DNA of 64,000 nt from Roseovarius gahaiensis (GTDB taxonomy: Bacteria; Pseudomonadota; Alphaproteobacteria; Rhodobacterales; Rhodobacteraceae), in NCBI RefSeq assembly GCF_011601345.1, contig NZ_JAAORB010000009.1, forward strand, positions 34,429 to 98,428, in the 5' to 3' direction. Shown here in pieces: positions 26,799 to 36,538 of the stretch; positions within the stretch are counted from its first letter, which is position 1, and each line of letters opens with the position of its first letter. Under the pieces are notes generated by a model, which did no database searches, was not told the DNA's origin, and was given only the letters and a program-made list of their open reading frames with translations. Made by a program: the position numbers and the translations under genes.

Positions 26799-27917
26799 AT
26801 GGATAGGCCCATTTTCATCGGTTCCGAAATATATCGCGGCTCAAGCTATGGGCCGCGACACCCGCTGGCCATTCCGCGTGTCCCTACGGTGATTGATCTG
26901 TCGCGCGCCATCGGCTGGCTACCGCGCGACAGCTATCGCACCAGCCCCCGCGCGCGCCCTGCCGCGCTGACGGCCTTTCACACCCCGCGTTACGTGGCAG
27001 CCCTGCAACAGGCCGAAGCCACGGGCCAAGTCTGCGAGGGCACACGCGCCGACCATGGCCTTGGCACGCTGTCCAACCCGGTATTCTCCGAGATGTTTCG
27101 CCGCCCGGCCACCGCTGCGGGCGGTTCGCTTTTGGCTACGGAACTGCTGGCCAATGGTGGCGCTGTCTATAACCCCGGCGGTGGCACGCATCATGGGCAG
27201 GCCGATCGCGCCAGCGGGTTTTGCTACCTCAACGATCCGGTGCTGGCCCTCAAGGCGCTGTTTGCCCAAGGGCTGACGCGGGTGGCCTATGTCGATATCG
27301 ACGCCCATCACAGCGACGGGGTGGAACAAGCAATGGCAGGCACGGACGGTCTGTTGATGATCTCCACCCACGAGGAAAACCGCTGGCCCTTTACCGGCGG
27401 GCTGGACGATCATGCACAGGGCACCGCACTGAACCTGCCGCTGCCGCTTGGCGCGCAGGACGATGATTTTGCCTTGGCCCTGCACGAGATGATCTTGCCC
27501 ACCGTGGCCGCGCACCGGCCACAGGCCATCGTTTTCCAATGCGGGGCCGATGCCGTGCTGGAAGACCCGCTGTCGCGGCTGGCCTTTTCAAACACCGCGC
27601 ATATCGCCGCACTGCGCCATCTGCGCCCCCTTAGCCCACGGTTCCTGATGCTGGGCGGCGGCGGTTATAACCCGTGGAGCGTGGGCCGCCTGTGGACGGC
27701 GCTTTGGGCCACGCTGAGCGGCTATGACATCCCCGATCATCTGCCCACCCCGGCCCGACAGGTGCTGGAAGGGCTGAGTTGGACCCGCAAAGCCCACCTG
27801 CCCCGACCCGACCATTGGACCACCACGATTCTTGATGCGCCGCGCAATGGCCCGATCTTGGCCGAGGTAAGGCAGCGCGTGCGCCACCTTCAGGCGCGGC
27901 AAGTTGCGTGGGTCTGA
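26799..27917 (+). CDS. Histone deacetylase / acetylpolyamine amidohydrolase family protein
   Basis: Zinc amidohydrolase of the AcuC/HDAC superfamily, 372 residues. Conserved residues are His131-His132 in GGGTHHGQADRASGFCY, the zinc ligands Asp168 and His170 in VAYVDIDAHHSDGVEQA, and the later Asp in FQCGADAVLEDPLSRL. The start at 26799 opens with MDRPIFIGSEIY. Substrates in bacteria include acetylated polyamines and acetyl-CoA synthetase. A PLP-dependent amine-forming decarboxylase follows after 57 bp in the same direction, which hints at amine metabolism. Confidence 0.88.
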   Translation: MDRPIFIGSEIYRGSSYGPRHPLAIPRVPTVIDLSRAIGWLPRDSYRTSPRARPAALTAFHTPRYVAALQQAEATGQVCEGTRADHGLGTLSNPVFSEMFRRPATAAGGSLLATELLANGGAVYNPGGGTHHGQADRASGFCYLNDPVLALKALFAQGLTRVAYVDIDAHHSDGVEQAMAGTDGLLMISTHEENRWPFTGGLDDHAQGTALNLPLPLGAQDDDFALALHEMILPTVAAHRPQAIVFQCGADAVLEDPLSRLAFSNTAHIAALRHLRPLSPRFLMLGGGGYNPWSVGRLWTALWATLSGYDIPDHLPTPARQVLEGLSWTRKAHLPRPDHWTTTILDAPRNGPILAEVRQRVRHLQARQVAWV

Positions 27918-27974
27918 CCCCTTGCAATTCCCTGCGCAACCGGCAAAGCCTTGCGCAAAGCAAGGACCACACGC

Positions 27975-29384
27975 ATGACCGATCAGCCAAACCAACCCGA
28001 TCCTTTCGCCATTCCGCCCGACACATTGGGCATGAGCGCCGACGATATGCGCCGCCTTGGGCATCGGGTGGTCGATATGGTGGTCGACCGGTTTGAACGC
28101 CGCAATACCGAGGCGGTGATCACCACCGGCGATGCCTCTGATCTGACCACGCAGCTTGGCGGACCTTTGCCCGACGCACCGATTGACCCCGACACAACAT
28201 TGGACCTGATGGCACAGGTGGCCCTGCAAAACATGCAACACGGCGATCATCCGCGCTATTTTGCACGTGTGCCCGGCCCGGCGTCTTTCGCGGCGATTCT
28301 GGGCGAGTGGATGGGCACCGGATTTAACACGATCTGCGCCAGTTGGGGCGGCGGATCGGGCCCGGCGGTGGTGGAAACCACTGTCTGCACATGGGTGGCG
28401 GAAATGTTGGGCCTGCCTGCCCAAACCGAGGGCGTGTTGTTGTCGGGCGGATCGCTGGCCAATCTCACCGGCTTTTGCGTGGCGCGGTCGGAAATCGGGT
28501 CGGGCGTGGCCTATCTAACCGACCAAACCCACGCGTCCCTGCCGCGCAACCTGCGCCAAATGGGCCTGCCCGAGGATCACATTCACATTCTCCCCTCGGA
28601 TGACGCGCTGCGCCTGTCGGCCGACACCCTGCAAAGCGCCATTGCCGAGGATATCGCCGCAAGCCGTCGCCCGATGATGGTGATCGCCACCGCCGGCAGC
28701 ACCAATACCGGCGCGACCGACCCGCTGGACGCCATCGCCGATATTTGCGCCCGGCACGATATCTGGCTGCATGTCGATGGGGCCTATGGCGCGCCCGCCG
28801 CCATCACCGATCAGGGCCGCGCCACGCTGCGCGGGCTAGAGCGCGCGGATTCGGTCGTGCTGGACCCGCATAAATGGTTCTTTCAGCCCTATGATCTGGG
28901 CATGTGCCTTGTCACCCGGCCCGGTGCGCTGGACCGGTGCTTTTCGATGAACCCCGAATATCTGCGCGATGTGCAGGCCACTGACGGGGCCGTAAACTAT
29001 GGCAACCGGTCGCTGGAATTGTCGCGCCGATCACGCGCGCTGAAACTTTGGATGTCCCTGCGAAGCTACGGCGCACAGGCCTTCCGCGGTGCGGTGGCCG
29101 ACGGGATCGCCTTGGCCGAGTTCACAGAAAGCCATCTGCGCAGTCAGCCTGAAACGTGGGAGGTGATCACCCCCGCACAGCTGGGAATCGTGTGCTTTGC
29201 CCATCGAGAATCGGACGCGGCCGATCATGCGGCGCGGGCTGCGCGTTTGGCGGCGTCGGGCTTTGCCACCCTGTCCACCACAACGCTCAAAGACCGCTCG
29301 GCGCTTAGGTTGTGTACCATCAACCCGCTGACCACCAAGGCCGACATCATCGAAACGCTAGACCGGTTGGCCGCTCCGCTTTAG
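27975..29384 (+). CDS. PLP-dependent (aromatic-L-amino-acid type) decarboxylase
   Basis: Group II pyridoxal-phosphate decarboxylase, 469 residues. The Schiff-base lysine is in SVVLDPHKWFFQPYD, and the cofactor region includes VIATAGSTNTGATDPLD and HVDGAYGAP. The N-terminal segment DDMRRLGHRVVDMVVDRF matches the aromatic amino acid/DOPA decarboxylase family. Likely substrates are aromatic amino acids, but this is not certain. AAGGAC lies upstream of the ATG at 27975. It is probably co-transcribed with the amidohydrolase gene, and a 9-bp inverted repeat follows the stop. Confidence 0.88.
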   Translation: MTDQPNQPDPFAIPPDTLGMSADDMRRLGHRVVDMVVDRFERRNTEAVITTGDASDLTTQLGGPLPDAPIDPDTTLDLMAQVALQNMQHGDHPRYFARVPGPASFAAILGEWMGTGFNTICASWGGGSGPAVVETTVCTWVAEMLGLPAQTEGVLLSGGSLANLTGFCVARSEIGSGVAYLTDQTHASLPRNLRQMGLPEDHIHILPSDDALRLSADTLQSAIAEDIAASRRPMMVIATAGSTNTGATDPLDAIADICARHDIWLHVDGAYGAPAAITDQGRATLRGLERADSVVLDPHKWFFQPYDLGMCLVTRPGALDRCFSMNPEYLRDVQATDGAVNYGNRSLELSRRSRALKLWMSLRSYGAQAFRGAVADGIALAEFTESHLRSQPETWEVITPAQLGIVCFAHRESDAADHAARAARLAASGFATLSTTTLKDRSALRLCTINPLTTKADIIETLDRLAAPL

Positions 29385-29390
29385 GGCTTT

Positions 29391-29420
29391 GGCTGGTGTT
29401 GCGTTCCGCCCACACCAGCC
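29391..29420 (+). terminator. Inverted repeat after the PLP decarboxylase gene
   Basis: Perfect 9-bp stem (29391-29399 with 29412-29420), 12-base loop, 7 bp after the stop codon. There is no T-run, so termination would be weak or Rho-aided. Confidence 0.4.
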
Positions 29421-29562
29421 TGAAACCCGACAAAAAGTGTCATAAAAACAATTGCGAGACGCTCGCAGCACCCTAAATCCCTGCAAAACGCACGAAAATG
29501 CTTGTTTCACCCCCAAGATGTCGGGTTTAACGGCGCGTGGTGACAAACGGAACGGGACAGAC

Positions 29563-32427
29563 ATGAGCGACGGCAGCACCCTATTACCCCTGATCGCAAG
29601 CCTTCCATTTCTTGGCGCTTTGGTGCCCGGCATCATGATACGGGCGGGGCGCAATGCCTGTGCCACGTTCACCGCCGTGCCGACCATTCTGGCCCTTGTT
29701 CTGTTGGGCCTTATGGCGCCGGCGGTGCTGCGCGGCGAAACGCTACAGGCCGAAATCATGTGGCTGCCGCAACTGGGGCTGTCGGTGTCGTTCTTCCTTG
29801 ACGGTCTGGGCCTACTGTTTGCGGGCATGATCCTTGGTGTCGGGCTGCTGATCACGCTGTATGCTCGGTTCTACCTGTCCGGCGACGACCCGATGGGCCA
29901 GTTCTATACCTATCTGCTGCTGTTCCAAGGCGCGATGCTGGGTATCGTCATTTCAGACAACATCCTGCTTTTGCTCATTTTCTGGGAGCTGACCAGCCTA
30001 TCCTCCTTCCTGTTGATCGGCTATTGGAAACACCTGCCCGAAGGTCGGCAAGGCGCGCGTATGGCGCTGGCTGTCACCGGGGCGGGCGGTCTGGCGATGA
30101 TCGGCGGGATGCTGATTCTGGGCAATATCGTGGGCAGCTACAACCTGACCGATATTCTGGCGCAGGGCGACGCGATCCGCGCGTCGGAGTGGTATATGCC
30201 CGCGCTGATCTTGATCCTGCTGGGCGCGTTTACCAAATCGGCGCAATTCCCGTTCCATTTCTGGTTGCCGCACGCGATGGCCGCGCCGACGCCGGTATCG
30301 GCCTATCTGCATTCGGCCACCATGGTGAAGGCCGGGGTGTTCCTGCTGGCGCGCATGTGGCCTGTGCTTTCAGGCACGCCGGAATGGTTTTACATCGTGG
30401 CCACGGTCGGTCTGATCACGATGGTGCTTGGCGCGGTGATCGCCCTGTTCAAGGATGACCTGAAGGCGCTCTTGGCGTTTTCTACCGTGTCGCATCTGGG
30501 CCTTTTGACCATGCTGCTGGGGTTTGGCACCGAAAAGGCCGCCATTGCGGCGGTGTTTCACATCATCAACCACCTGACCTTCAAGGCGGCGCTGTTCATG
30601 ACGGCGGGGATTGTTGATCATGAAACCCACACCCGCGACATCAAACGCCTTGGCGGGTTGGCCAAGCTGATGCCGATCACCGCAGTGATCGGGACCATCA
30701 CCGCATTGTCGATGGCGGGCATTGCGCCCTTCAACGGCTTTATTTCCAAGGAAAAAATGCTGGAAGAGGCCGTGCATACCGTCTGGTGGGAAAACCCGTG
30801 GCTGGTTCCGGCAGTGGCGACTTTGGGCGCAGTGTTCTCGGTGGCCTATTCCTTGCGCTTCATTTTCCACGTGTTCGGCGGCCCGGTCCGGGATGATTAC
30901 CCATCCAAACCGCATGACCCGCCGTTTGGCCTATGGGCAGCCCCGGCGCTGCTGACGGTTCTGGTTGTCGGTATCGGCGTCATGCCATTTCTGGCCGAGC
31001 CGATCGTCAACATCGCCGCAACGGCCGTGACGGGTCAGGAAACAAACGCCTACCTCAAGCTGTGGCACGGGCTGACACCGGCGCTGTACCTGTCGATTGT
31101 GGCAGTTGTCGGCGGCATCGTGCTGCTGTTGTTGCACCGCCCGCTGGACCGGGCATGGCTGGCCGCCCCCCGCCCCGAGGCCAAGGCCATTTTTGATGCG
31201 CTTTATGCGGCACTGGCGCGGCTATCGCATGGCCTCACCGATGGTCTGCACAACGGCGCGATCAGCCGCTATCTGGCGATCTTCGTAACCGCGACCGTTG
31301 TGATGGGATATTTCGCCTTCACCTCTGGCACGCTTAGCCCGCCGTCGCGTGACTTGCTGCCGATCCCGGCTGTGGCCGCTGTCGGCTGGCTGTTGCTGAT
31401 CGTCGCGACGGGGCTGGTTGTCATCAACCACCGCAACCGGTTCCGCGCTTTGATCCTGATCGGGATCATCGGGCTGATGGTGTCAGGCGGGTTTGTCTAC
31501 CTGTCGGCCCCCGATCTGGCGCTGACCCAGATCTCGGTGGAAACCGTCACCATCATGCTGTTGCTGCTGGCGCTATATTTCCTGCCCAAGGACACGCCCA
31601 AAGAAAGCAGCACCGGCTTGCGCCTGCGCGACGGGGCGATTGCGGTGACGGCGGGTGCCGGTGTGGCCGGGCTGGCGATGACGTTCCTGATGCGTGATTT
31701 CAGCTCGATCTCGGACTTCCACCTTGCCAACTCCTACACCGGCGGCGGCGGCACCAACGTGGTTAACGTGATCCTTGTCGATTTCCGGGGCTATGACACC
31801 TACGGCGAGATCATCGTTCTGGGCATCGCCGGCCTGACCATATTCGCACTGATGGAATCGCTGTTGCGCGGCCCGGCTGGTGCGCGTCTTAAGGCGCAGC
31901 CGGTTCCGCCGGATCGTTCGCGCGACCGGCACCCGTTGATGATGGTGGTCGCCACGCGGGCCATGCTGCCGATTGCCGTGATGGTAGGTATCTACATCTT
32001 CTTGCGCGGTCATAATCAACCCGGCGGCGGTTTTGTGGCGGGGCTGGTGATTTCAATCGCGCTGTTGATGCAATACATGGCCTCAGGCTTTGCTTGGACG
32101 CAAAGCCGCCAACGCATCGAATATCACTCGATGATCGGCTGGGGCGCCTTGATTGCCGGTTTGACCGGGGTTGGCGCATGGCTGGGCGGTGCGCCGTTCC
32201 TGACCAGCATCTACGGCTACATCAAGCTACCGATGATCGAAAAATTCGGCCTCGGCTCGGCCTTTGCCTTTGATCTGGGCGTGTTCCTGACGGTGCTGGG
32301 CGCGGTAATGCTGATGCTGTACAGCCTGTCGCGGATTGCCCGCTATGCCGGGGAAACCGTCAATGTCGAACCGATGGATTACGACCCCTCGCTGCGGGTC
32401 ACGGACAGCAAGCAGGAGGAGACGTAA
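29563..32427 (+). CDS. mnhA: Na+/H+ antiporter subunit A fused to subunit B (MnhAB/PhaAB)
   Basis: Largest subunit of the multi-gene Mnh/Mrp cation/proton antiporter in the inner membrane. The 954 residues contain a complex I NuoL-like proton channel (about 1-520, with IFWELTSLSSFLLIGYW, FHFWLPHAMAAPTPVSAYLHSATMVKAG and LAFSTVSHLGLL), a hydrogenase-4/MrpA C-terminal region (about 530-780), and an MnhB domain at the end (about 785-935, IFLRGHNQPGGGFVAGLV). The A-B fusion matches alphaproteobacterial PhaAB. Start at 29563 is chosen over upstream frame because it gives the normal MrpA beginning. mnhC follows after 1 bp. Confidence 0.94.
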   Translation: MSDGSTLLPLIASLPFLGALVPGIMIRAGRNACATFTAVPTILALVLLGLMAPAVLRGETLQAEIMWLPQLGLSVSFFLDGLGLLFAGMILGVGLLITLYARFYLSGDDPMGQFYTYLLLFQGAMLGIVISDNILLLLIFWELTSLSSFLLIGYWKHLPEGRQGARMALAVTGAGGLAMIGGMLILGNIVGSYNLTDILAQGDAIRASEWYMPALILILLGAFTKSAQFPFHFWLPHAMAAPTPVSAYLHSATMVKAGVFLLARMWPVLSGTPEWFYIVATVGLITMVLGAVIALFKDDLKALLAFSTVSHLGLLTMLLGFGTEKAAIAAVFHIINHLTFKAALFMTAGIVDHETHTRDIKRLGGLAKLMPITAVIGTITALSMAGIAPFNGFISKEKMLEEAVHTVWWENPWLVPAVATLGAVFSVAYSLRFIFHVFGGPVRDDYPSKPHDPPFGLWAAPALLTVLVVGIGVMPFLAEPIVNIAATAVTGQETNAYLKLWHGLTPALYLSIVAVVGGIVLLLLHRPLDRAWLAAPRPEAKAIFDALYAALARLSHGLTDGLHNGAISRYLAIFVTATVVMGYFAFTSGTLSPPSRDLLPIPAVAAVGWLLLIVATGLVVINHRNRFRALILIGIIGLMVSGGFVYLSAPDLALTQISVETVTIMLLLLALYFLPKDTPKESSTGLRLRDGAIAVTAGAGVAGLAMTFLMRDFSSISDFHLANSYTGGGGTNVVNVILVDFRGYDTYGEIIVLGIAGLTIFALMESLLRGPAGARLKAQPVPPDRSRDRHPLMMVVATRAMLPIAVMVGIYIFLRGHNQPGGGFVAGLVISIALLMQYMASGFAWTQSRQRIEYHSMIGWGALIAGLTGVGAWLGGAPFLTSIYGYIKLPMIEKFGLGSAFAFDLGVFLTVLGAVMLMLYSLSRIARYAGETVNVEPMDYDPSLRVTDSKQEET

Positions 32428-32428
32428 C

Positions 32429-32797
32429 ATGGAAATCGTCGTTGCAAGCTCGGTCGGTGTGCTGACTGCGGGCGGGGTCTACCTGATCCTGCGTCTGCGC
32501 GCCTTTCCGGTCATCCTTGGCCTTGCGCTGCTGTCTTACGCGGTGAACGTGTTCCTATTTGCCACCGGGCGGCTGGCCATCAACGCGCCGCCTGTCTTAC
32601 AGCTCTATAGCGAGGCCACCTACTCAGACCCACTGCCACAGGCGCTGGTGCTGACCGCGATTGTCATTTCCTTCGGGATGACCGCCGTTCTGGTGATGGT
32701 CGCGCTTGGGGCCTACTTGGAAGCGGACCATGACGAGATCAACATGGACAGCCCAAACACGGATGAGGACATGAGCAACAAGGAAACCGGAGCATGA
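32429..32797 (+). CDS. mnhC: Na+/H+ antiporter subunit C
   Basis: NuoK-like small membrane subunit, 122 residues, three helices. Visible family features are GVYLILRLRAFPVILGLALLSYAVNVFLF and the DPLPQALVLTAIVISFG segment typical of MnhC/PhaC. AGGAGGAG lies upstream of the ATG. Its stop overlaps the mnhD start by 4 bp. Confidence 0.94.
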   Translation: MEIVVASSVGVLTAGGVYLILRLRAFPVILGLALLSYAVNVFLFATGRLAINAPPVLQLYSEATYSDPLPQALVLTAIVISFGMTAVLVMVALGAYLEADHDEINMDSPNTDEDMSNKETGA

Positions 32798-34344
32798 GTC
32801 ATTGGATCATCGCGCCGGTTATCCTTCCGGCCCTGCTTGCCCCGATCATCGCCTTTGTCATGCGCCACGACATTTCTTTGGCGCGCGCGGCCTCGTTCGC
32901 GGGCACCATCGCACTGGCGGCCATTACTGTTGGGCTGGTGATCATGTCTGCCGATGGCAGCACGCATGTTTACACTCTAGGCAACTGGCCCGCGCCCTTT
33001 GGTATCGTTCTGGTGCTGGATCGGCTTTCGGCCGTTATGCTGCTGCTGACCGCCGCCTTGGCGCTGATCGTGCTGCTGCATGCCACCGCCACCGGCTGGG
33101 ACAATCGCGGGCGCCATTTTCATGCGCTGTTTCAATTCCAGTTGATGGGCATCTGCGGCGCCTTCCTGACCGGCGACGCCTTCAACCTGTTCGTGTTCTT
33201 CGAGGTTCTGCTGATCGCATCCTACGGGCTGATGATCCATGGCGGCGGGCGTGTGCGCCTGCAAGCCGGGTTGCAATACGTGGTGATGAACCTTGCCGGC
33301 TCCACCCTGTTCCTGTTCGCCCTTGGCACGCTTTATGCCTCAACCGGCACGCTCAATATCGCCGATCTGGCGCTGAAAGTGCGCGAATTGCCGGTCGAGG
33401 ATGCCGCCCTGATCCGCGTTGCCGCGATCCTGCTGATGGTCGTGTTCGCCATTAAGGCTGCGCTTTTCCCGGTGCAGTTCTGGCTGCCCGCCACCTACTC
33501 GAACGCGCCTGCGCCGGTGGCCGCGCTGTTTGCCATCATGACCAAGGTGGGCGCATATGCCATCATCCGCATTCACGCAGCTGTTTTTGGCCCCGACGTG
33601 GCTGTGCTAGACGGGCTGATCGGAGATTGGCTGATGCCTGCCGCGCTGGTCACGCTGGCGATTGGCGCGATTGGGGTGCTGGGGTCACAGCGCCTGATGC
33701 CGCTTTTGTCCTTTTCGGTGGTGGCGTCCATGGGCACGATGATGATCGCCGTTGCCGCCTTTACGCCACAAGCCACCACAGCCGCGCTATACTACCTGCT
33801 GCATTCCACCTTTTCCGCCGCCGCGCTGTTCTTGCTGGCTGATCTGGTGGTCAGCCGCCGCCCCGGCGGCGACGCCCTGCGCGCCGAGCCGCCCATTGTG
33901 CAAAACGGCCTGTTTGCCGCGTTGTTTTTCGCCGGGGCGATCGGCATGGCCGGGATGCCCCCGCTCAGCGGGTTTCTGGGCAAGTTGCTGATCCTTGATG
34001 CCATGGCCGACACGCCGCATATGGTGCTGTCTTGGGTGGCGATCCTGCTGGGCTCGCTGTTGATCATCCTTGGCTTTGCACGGGCGGGCAGCCTTTTGTT
34101 CTGGAAATCCACCGCCATGGCCCCCAACCTACAGGCCACCCCCGAAGCGACGCCGCTAACACCCGACAGCCCGGCCCCTGCGCGCGCGCTGGAGGTCGCT
34201 CCGACCATGGCGGCGCTGGCCGCGCTGGCGCTGTTGTCGGTCTTTGCCGGGCCGGTCACCGAGTATCTGTCGGCGGCCTCCCATCAACTGTTTGACGGCA
34301 GCGATTACGTCAACGCCGTGCTGAACCTGGGCGAGGAGGGATAA
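32794..34344 (+). CDS. mnhD: Na+/H+ antiporter subunit D
   Basis: NuoN/NuoM-like proton-channel subunit, 516 residues with about 14 helices. Key segments are FEVLLIASYGLMIHGGG, KAALFPVQFWLPATYSNAPAPVAALF (with the conserved Lys and Pro) and LPLLSFSVVASMGTM-like MPLLSFSVVASMGT. It overlaps mnhC by 4 bp and ends 4 bp before mnhE, showing tight coupling in the operon. Confidence 0.95.
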   Translation: MSHWIIAPVILPALLAPIIAFVMRHDISLARAASFAGTIALAAITVGLVIMSADGSTHVYTLGNWPAPFGIVLVLDRLSAVMLLLTAALALIVLLHATATGWDNRGRHFHALFQFQLMGICGAFLTGDAFNLFVFFEVLLIASYGLMIHGGGRVRLQAGLQYVVMNLAGSTLFLFALGTLYASTGTLNIADLALKVRELPVEDAALIRVAAILLMVVFAIKAALFPVQFWLPATYSNAPAPVAALFAIMTKVGAYAIIRIHAAVFGPDVAVLDGLIGDWLMPAALVTLAIGAIGVLGSQRLMPLLSFSVVASMGTMMIAVAAFTPQATTAALYYLLHSTFSAAALFLLADLVVSRRPGGDALRAEPPIVQNGLFAALFFAGAIGMAGMPPLSGFLGKLLILDAMADTPHMVLSWVAILLGSLLIILGFARAGSLLFWKSTAMAPNLQATPEATPLTPDSPAPARALEVAPTMAALAALALLSVFAGPVTEYLSAASHQLFDGSDYVNAVLNLGEEG

Positions 34345-34348
34345 GCCA

Positions 34349-34840
34349 ATGTTCAAACGCCTTTTCCCTCACCCCTTGCTTAGCATCGTTTTGGCACTGG
34401 TCTGGCTGGCGCTGGTCAACAAGGTCACCACCGGCAATGTCGTGCTCGGTGCGATCCTTGGTGTCGTCGTGCCTATGCTGACCGGCCCCTATTGGCCCCG
34501 TCGGGCCAAAATGAGCAACCCACTTAGGGTCATTGAATATGTCCTTGTGGTGCTGTGGGATATCGTCGTGGCCAATGTTCAGGTGGCAATGATCATCATG
34601 TTCAAACGCAATGAAAACATCCGCTCTCACTGGATCACAGTTCCGCTTGAGCTGACCTCTCCCGAGGCGATCACCGTGCTGGCCGGCACCATCACCATGA
34701 CGCCGGGCACGGTTTCGACGATGCTGGCAGCCGACGGCGGCAGCATCCTTGTGCATTGCCTGCATACCGACGACCCCGAAGAGGTGCGCGACACGATCAA
34801 AAGCCGCTACGAGTGGCGCCTGAAGGAGATTTTCCAATGA
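34349..34840 (+). CDS. mnhE: Na+/H+ antiporter subunit E
   Basis: Subunit E (163 residues) of the Mnh/Mrp complex. It has two or three N-terminal helices, then VIEYVLVVLWDIVVANVQVA and the family-typical ITMTPGTVSTMLAADG in the soluble C-terminal half. Its stop overlaps mnhF (ATGA). Confidence 0.94.
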   Translation: MFKRLFPHPLLSIVLALVWLALVNKVTTGNVVLGAILGVVVPMLTGPYWPRRAKMSNPLRVIEYVLVVLWDIVVANVQVAMIIMFKRNENIRSHWITVPLELTSPEAITVLAGTITMTPGTVSTMLAADGGSILVHCLHTDDPEEVRDTIKSRYEWRLKEIFQ

Positions 34841-35106
34841 TCACCACTGCCCTGATCTTTGCCTTCGGCTGTTTCGGGCTGGGGCTTTTGTTCAACCTCT
34901 GGCGCATCGCGATCGGACCGGACAGCGCCGACCGCATTCTTGCGCTGGACACCATGGTGATCAATATCATCGCCCTGCTGATCCTTTATGGCATCTGGCA
35001 AGGCACGGCTGTGTATTATGAGGCGTCGATGCTGGTGGCGATGGTCGGCTTTGTCTCAACCGTCGCCTATTGCCGCTTCGTGCTGCGCGGCGATATCATC
35101 GAATAA
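34837..35106 (+). CDS. mnhF: Na+/H+ antiporter subunit F
   Basis: Small three-helix subunit of 89 residues. The core LFNLWRIAIGPDSADRILALDTMVINIIALL is diagnostic of MnhF/PhaF. The ATG at 34837 overlaps the mnhE stop, which fixes the start. Confidence 0.93.
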   Translation: MITTALIFAFGCFGLGLLFNLWRIAIGPDSADRILALDTMVINIIALLILYGIWQGTAVYYEASMLVAMVGFVSTVAYCRFVLRGDIIE

Positions 35107-35120
35107 CGAAAGGACAGGAC

Positions 35121-35501
35121 ATGGAATTTGCAATCGAGGCCCTGATTTCCTTTTTCTTGGTCGTCGCGGGCGTGTTCGGGCTGGTCGGCTCGTTCGGGAT
35201 GATCAAGCTGACAGACACGTTGCAACGCCTACATGCCCCAACCAAGGCCACCACGCTTGGCGTTGGTGGTGTGCTGATTGCCTCGATGCTGTATTTCCTG
35301 CTGATCAAGGGCGGCCTGTCGTTTCACGAGTTGATGATCACGCTGTTCTTGTTCCTGACTGCGCCCATCACCGCGAATTTCATCGCCAAGACGTTCATTC
35401 AGGGCAACCTGCGCGCGCGGGATCTGCCCGACAGCCAAGGCGCCTACGGCTGGTCGGTCTATGACGACCCCCCCAAACGCACCGACGACAACGAGGACTG
35501 A
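35121..35501 (+). CDS. mnhG: Na+/H+ antiporter subunit G
   Basis: Three-helix subunit of 126 residues ending the operon. It shows FGLVGSFGMIKLTDTLQRLHAPTKATTLG, the MnhG/PhaG signature, and a hydrophilic tail. AAGGACAGGAC precedes the ATG. The 6-kb mnhABCDEFG operon would support sodium and alkaline tolerance, in keeping with marine life. A good terminator follows directly. Confidence 0.94.
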   Translation: MEFAIEALISFFLVVAGVFGLVGSFGMIKLTDTLQRLHAPTKATTLGVGGVLIASMLYFLLIKGGLSFHELMITLFLFLTAPITANFIAKTFIQGNLRARDLPDSQGAYGWSVYDDPPKRTDDNED

Positions 35502-35508
35502 ATACTGC

Positions 35509-35534
35509 AAGGGCCGGGCAACCGGCCTTTTTTT
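35509..35534 (+). terminator. Rho-independent terminator of the mnh operon
   Basis: Nine-base-pair stem (35509-35517 with 35522-35530, one G-U) with loop GCAA, running into seven T (35528-35534). It starts 8 bp after the mnhG stop. Confidence 0.9.
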
Positions 35535-35611
35535 CATGGCCCGTCACGTTGCTTCGCGCATATCATTCAGAAAAATCCTGCCTTCCCCAGTGCAAAACTC
35601 GGGGACCGATC

Positions 35612-35698
35612 TGGTGCGGTCGGCGAGACTCGAACTCGCACGGGTGTTACCCCACAGCGACCTCAACGCTGCGCGTCTACCAATTCCGCCACGACCGC
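35612..35698 (-). tRNA. tRNA-Leu (anticodon GAG)
   Basis: An 87-nt class II tRNA on the minus strand. The acceptor arms GCGGTCG and CGACCGC pair perfectly, followed by discriminator A and an encoded CCA. The D-loop has TTGGTAGAC. The anticodon stem CAGCG/CGCTG encloses loop TTGAGGT, giving anticodon GAG (reads CUC and CUU). A variable arm and the T-arm GTTCGAGTC follow. Confidence 0.95.
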
Positions 35699-35829
35699 AC
35701 GTGATCAGGTAGGTGCAGGGCGTATACGCAATCGTTGCGCCGATGTGAAGAGGCAAAAATCAGGCTTTTGACAATTCCCATCCAGCCTGCCATGAGACAC
35801 CGTAACCCCAGCAGAAAACGGCCCTTCGC

Positions 35830-36486
35830 ATGGTTGAATGGATCACCTCTTCCGGTCTGACGGATTACGCCACCGCCGTGCGCGAGATGGAAACGCGCGC
35901 CGAGGCAATTGCCAGCGGCACCGCGGATGAGGCGATCTGGCTGCTGGAGCATCCTGCGCTTTATACCGCTGGCACCTCGGCCAATCCCAAAGATCTGACC
36001 GACCCTGACCGGTTTCCCGTCTACCCCACGAAACGCGGCGGGCAGTATACCTATCACGGCCCCGGCCAGCGGGTGATCTATGTGATGCTTAACCTCAACA
36101 AACGCGGCCGCGACGTGCGCGCCTTTGTCAAACAGCTTGAGACATGGGTGATCGCAACGCTGGACGAGTTCAACGTCACCGGGGAAATCCGTGACGGGCG
36201 CGTCGGGGTCTGGGTGGTGCGCGACGACAAACCGCTGACCGCCACAGGCGCCAAACCCGAAGACAAGATCGCCGCCATCGGCATCCGCCTGCGCAAATGG
36301 GTCAGCTTTCATGGCATTTCCATCAACGTCGAACCCGATCTGGATCATTTTACCGGCATCGTACCCTGCGGCATCGCCGACCACGGGGTGACCAGCCTTG
36401 TCGATCTGGGCTTGCCGGTCACCATGGATGATCTTGATGTCGCGCTAAAGCGGCGCTTTGCAGAGGTGTTTGGAACAGGCGGCTAA
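35830..36486 (+). CDS. lipB: Octanoyltransferase LipB
   Basis: Moves octanoate from acyl carrier protein to lipoyl domains, first step of lipoic acid synthesis. The 218-residue protein has [21 protein letters not shown], the active-site lysine in [18 protein letters not shown], and the nucleophile Cys in [17 protein letters not shown]. Length and motifs are normal. lipA is not in the window. It is convergent with the cyclo-ligase gene. Confidence 0.96.
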   Translation: MVEWITSSGLTDYATAVREMETRAEAIASGTADEAIWLLEHPALYTAGTSANPKDLTDPDRFPVYPTKRGGQYTYHGPGQRVIYVMLNLNKRGRDVRAFVKQLETWVIATLDEFNVTGEIRDGRVGVWVVRDDKPLTATGAKPEDKIAAIGIRLRKWVSFHGISINVEPDLDHFTGIVPCGIADHGVTSLVDLGLPVTMDDLDVALKRRFAEVFGTGG

Positions 36487-36538
36487 CGTCGTCCACTTAT
36501 CAAGCGGTGAAACCACCGCCACATCGCTCAAAGCACGT

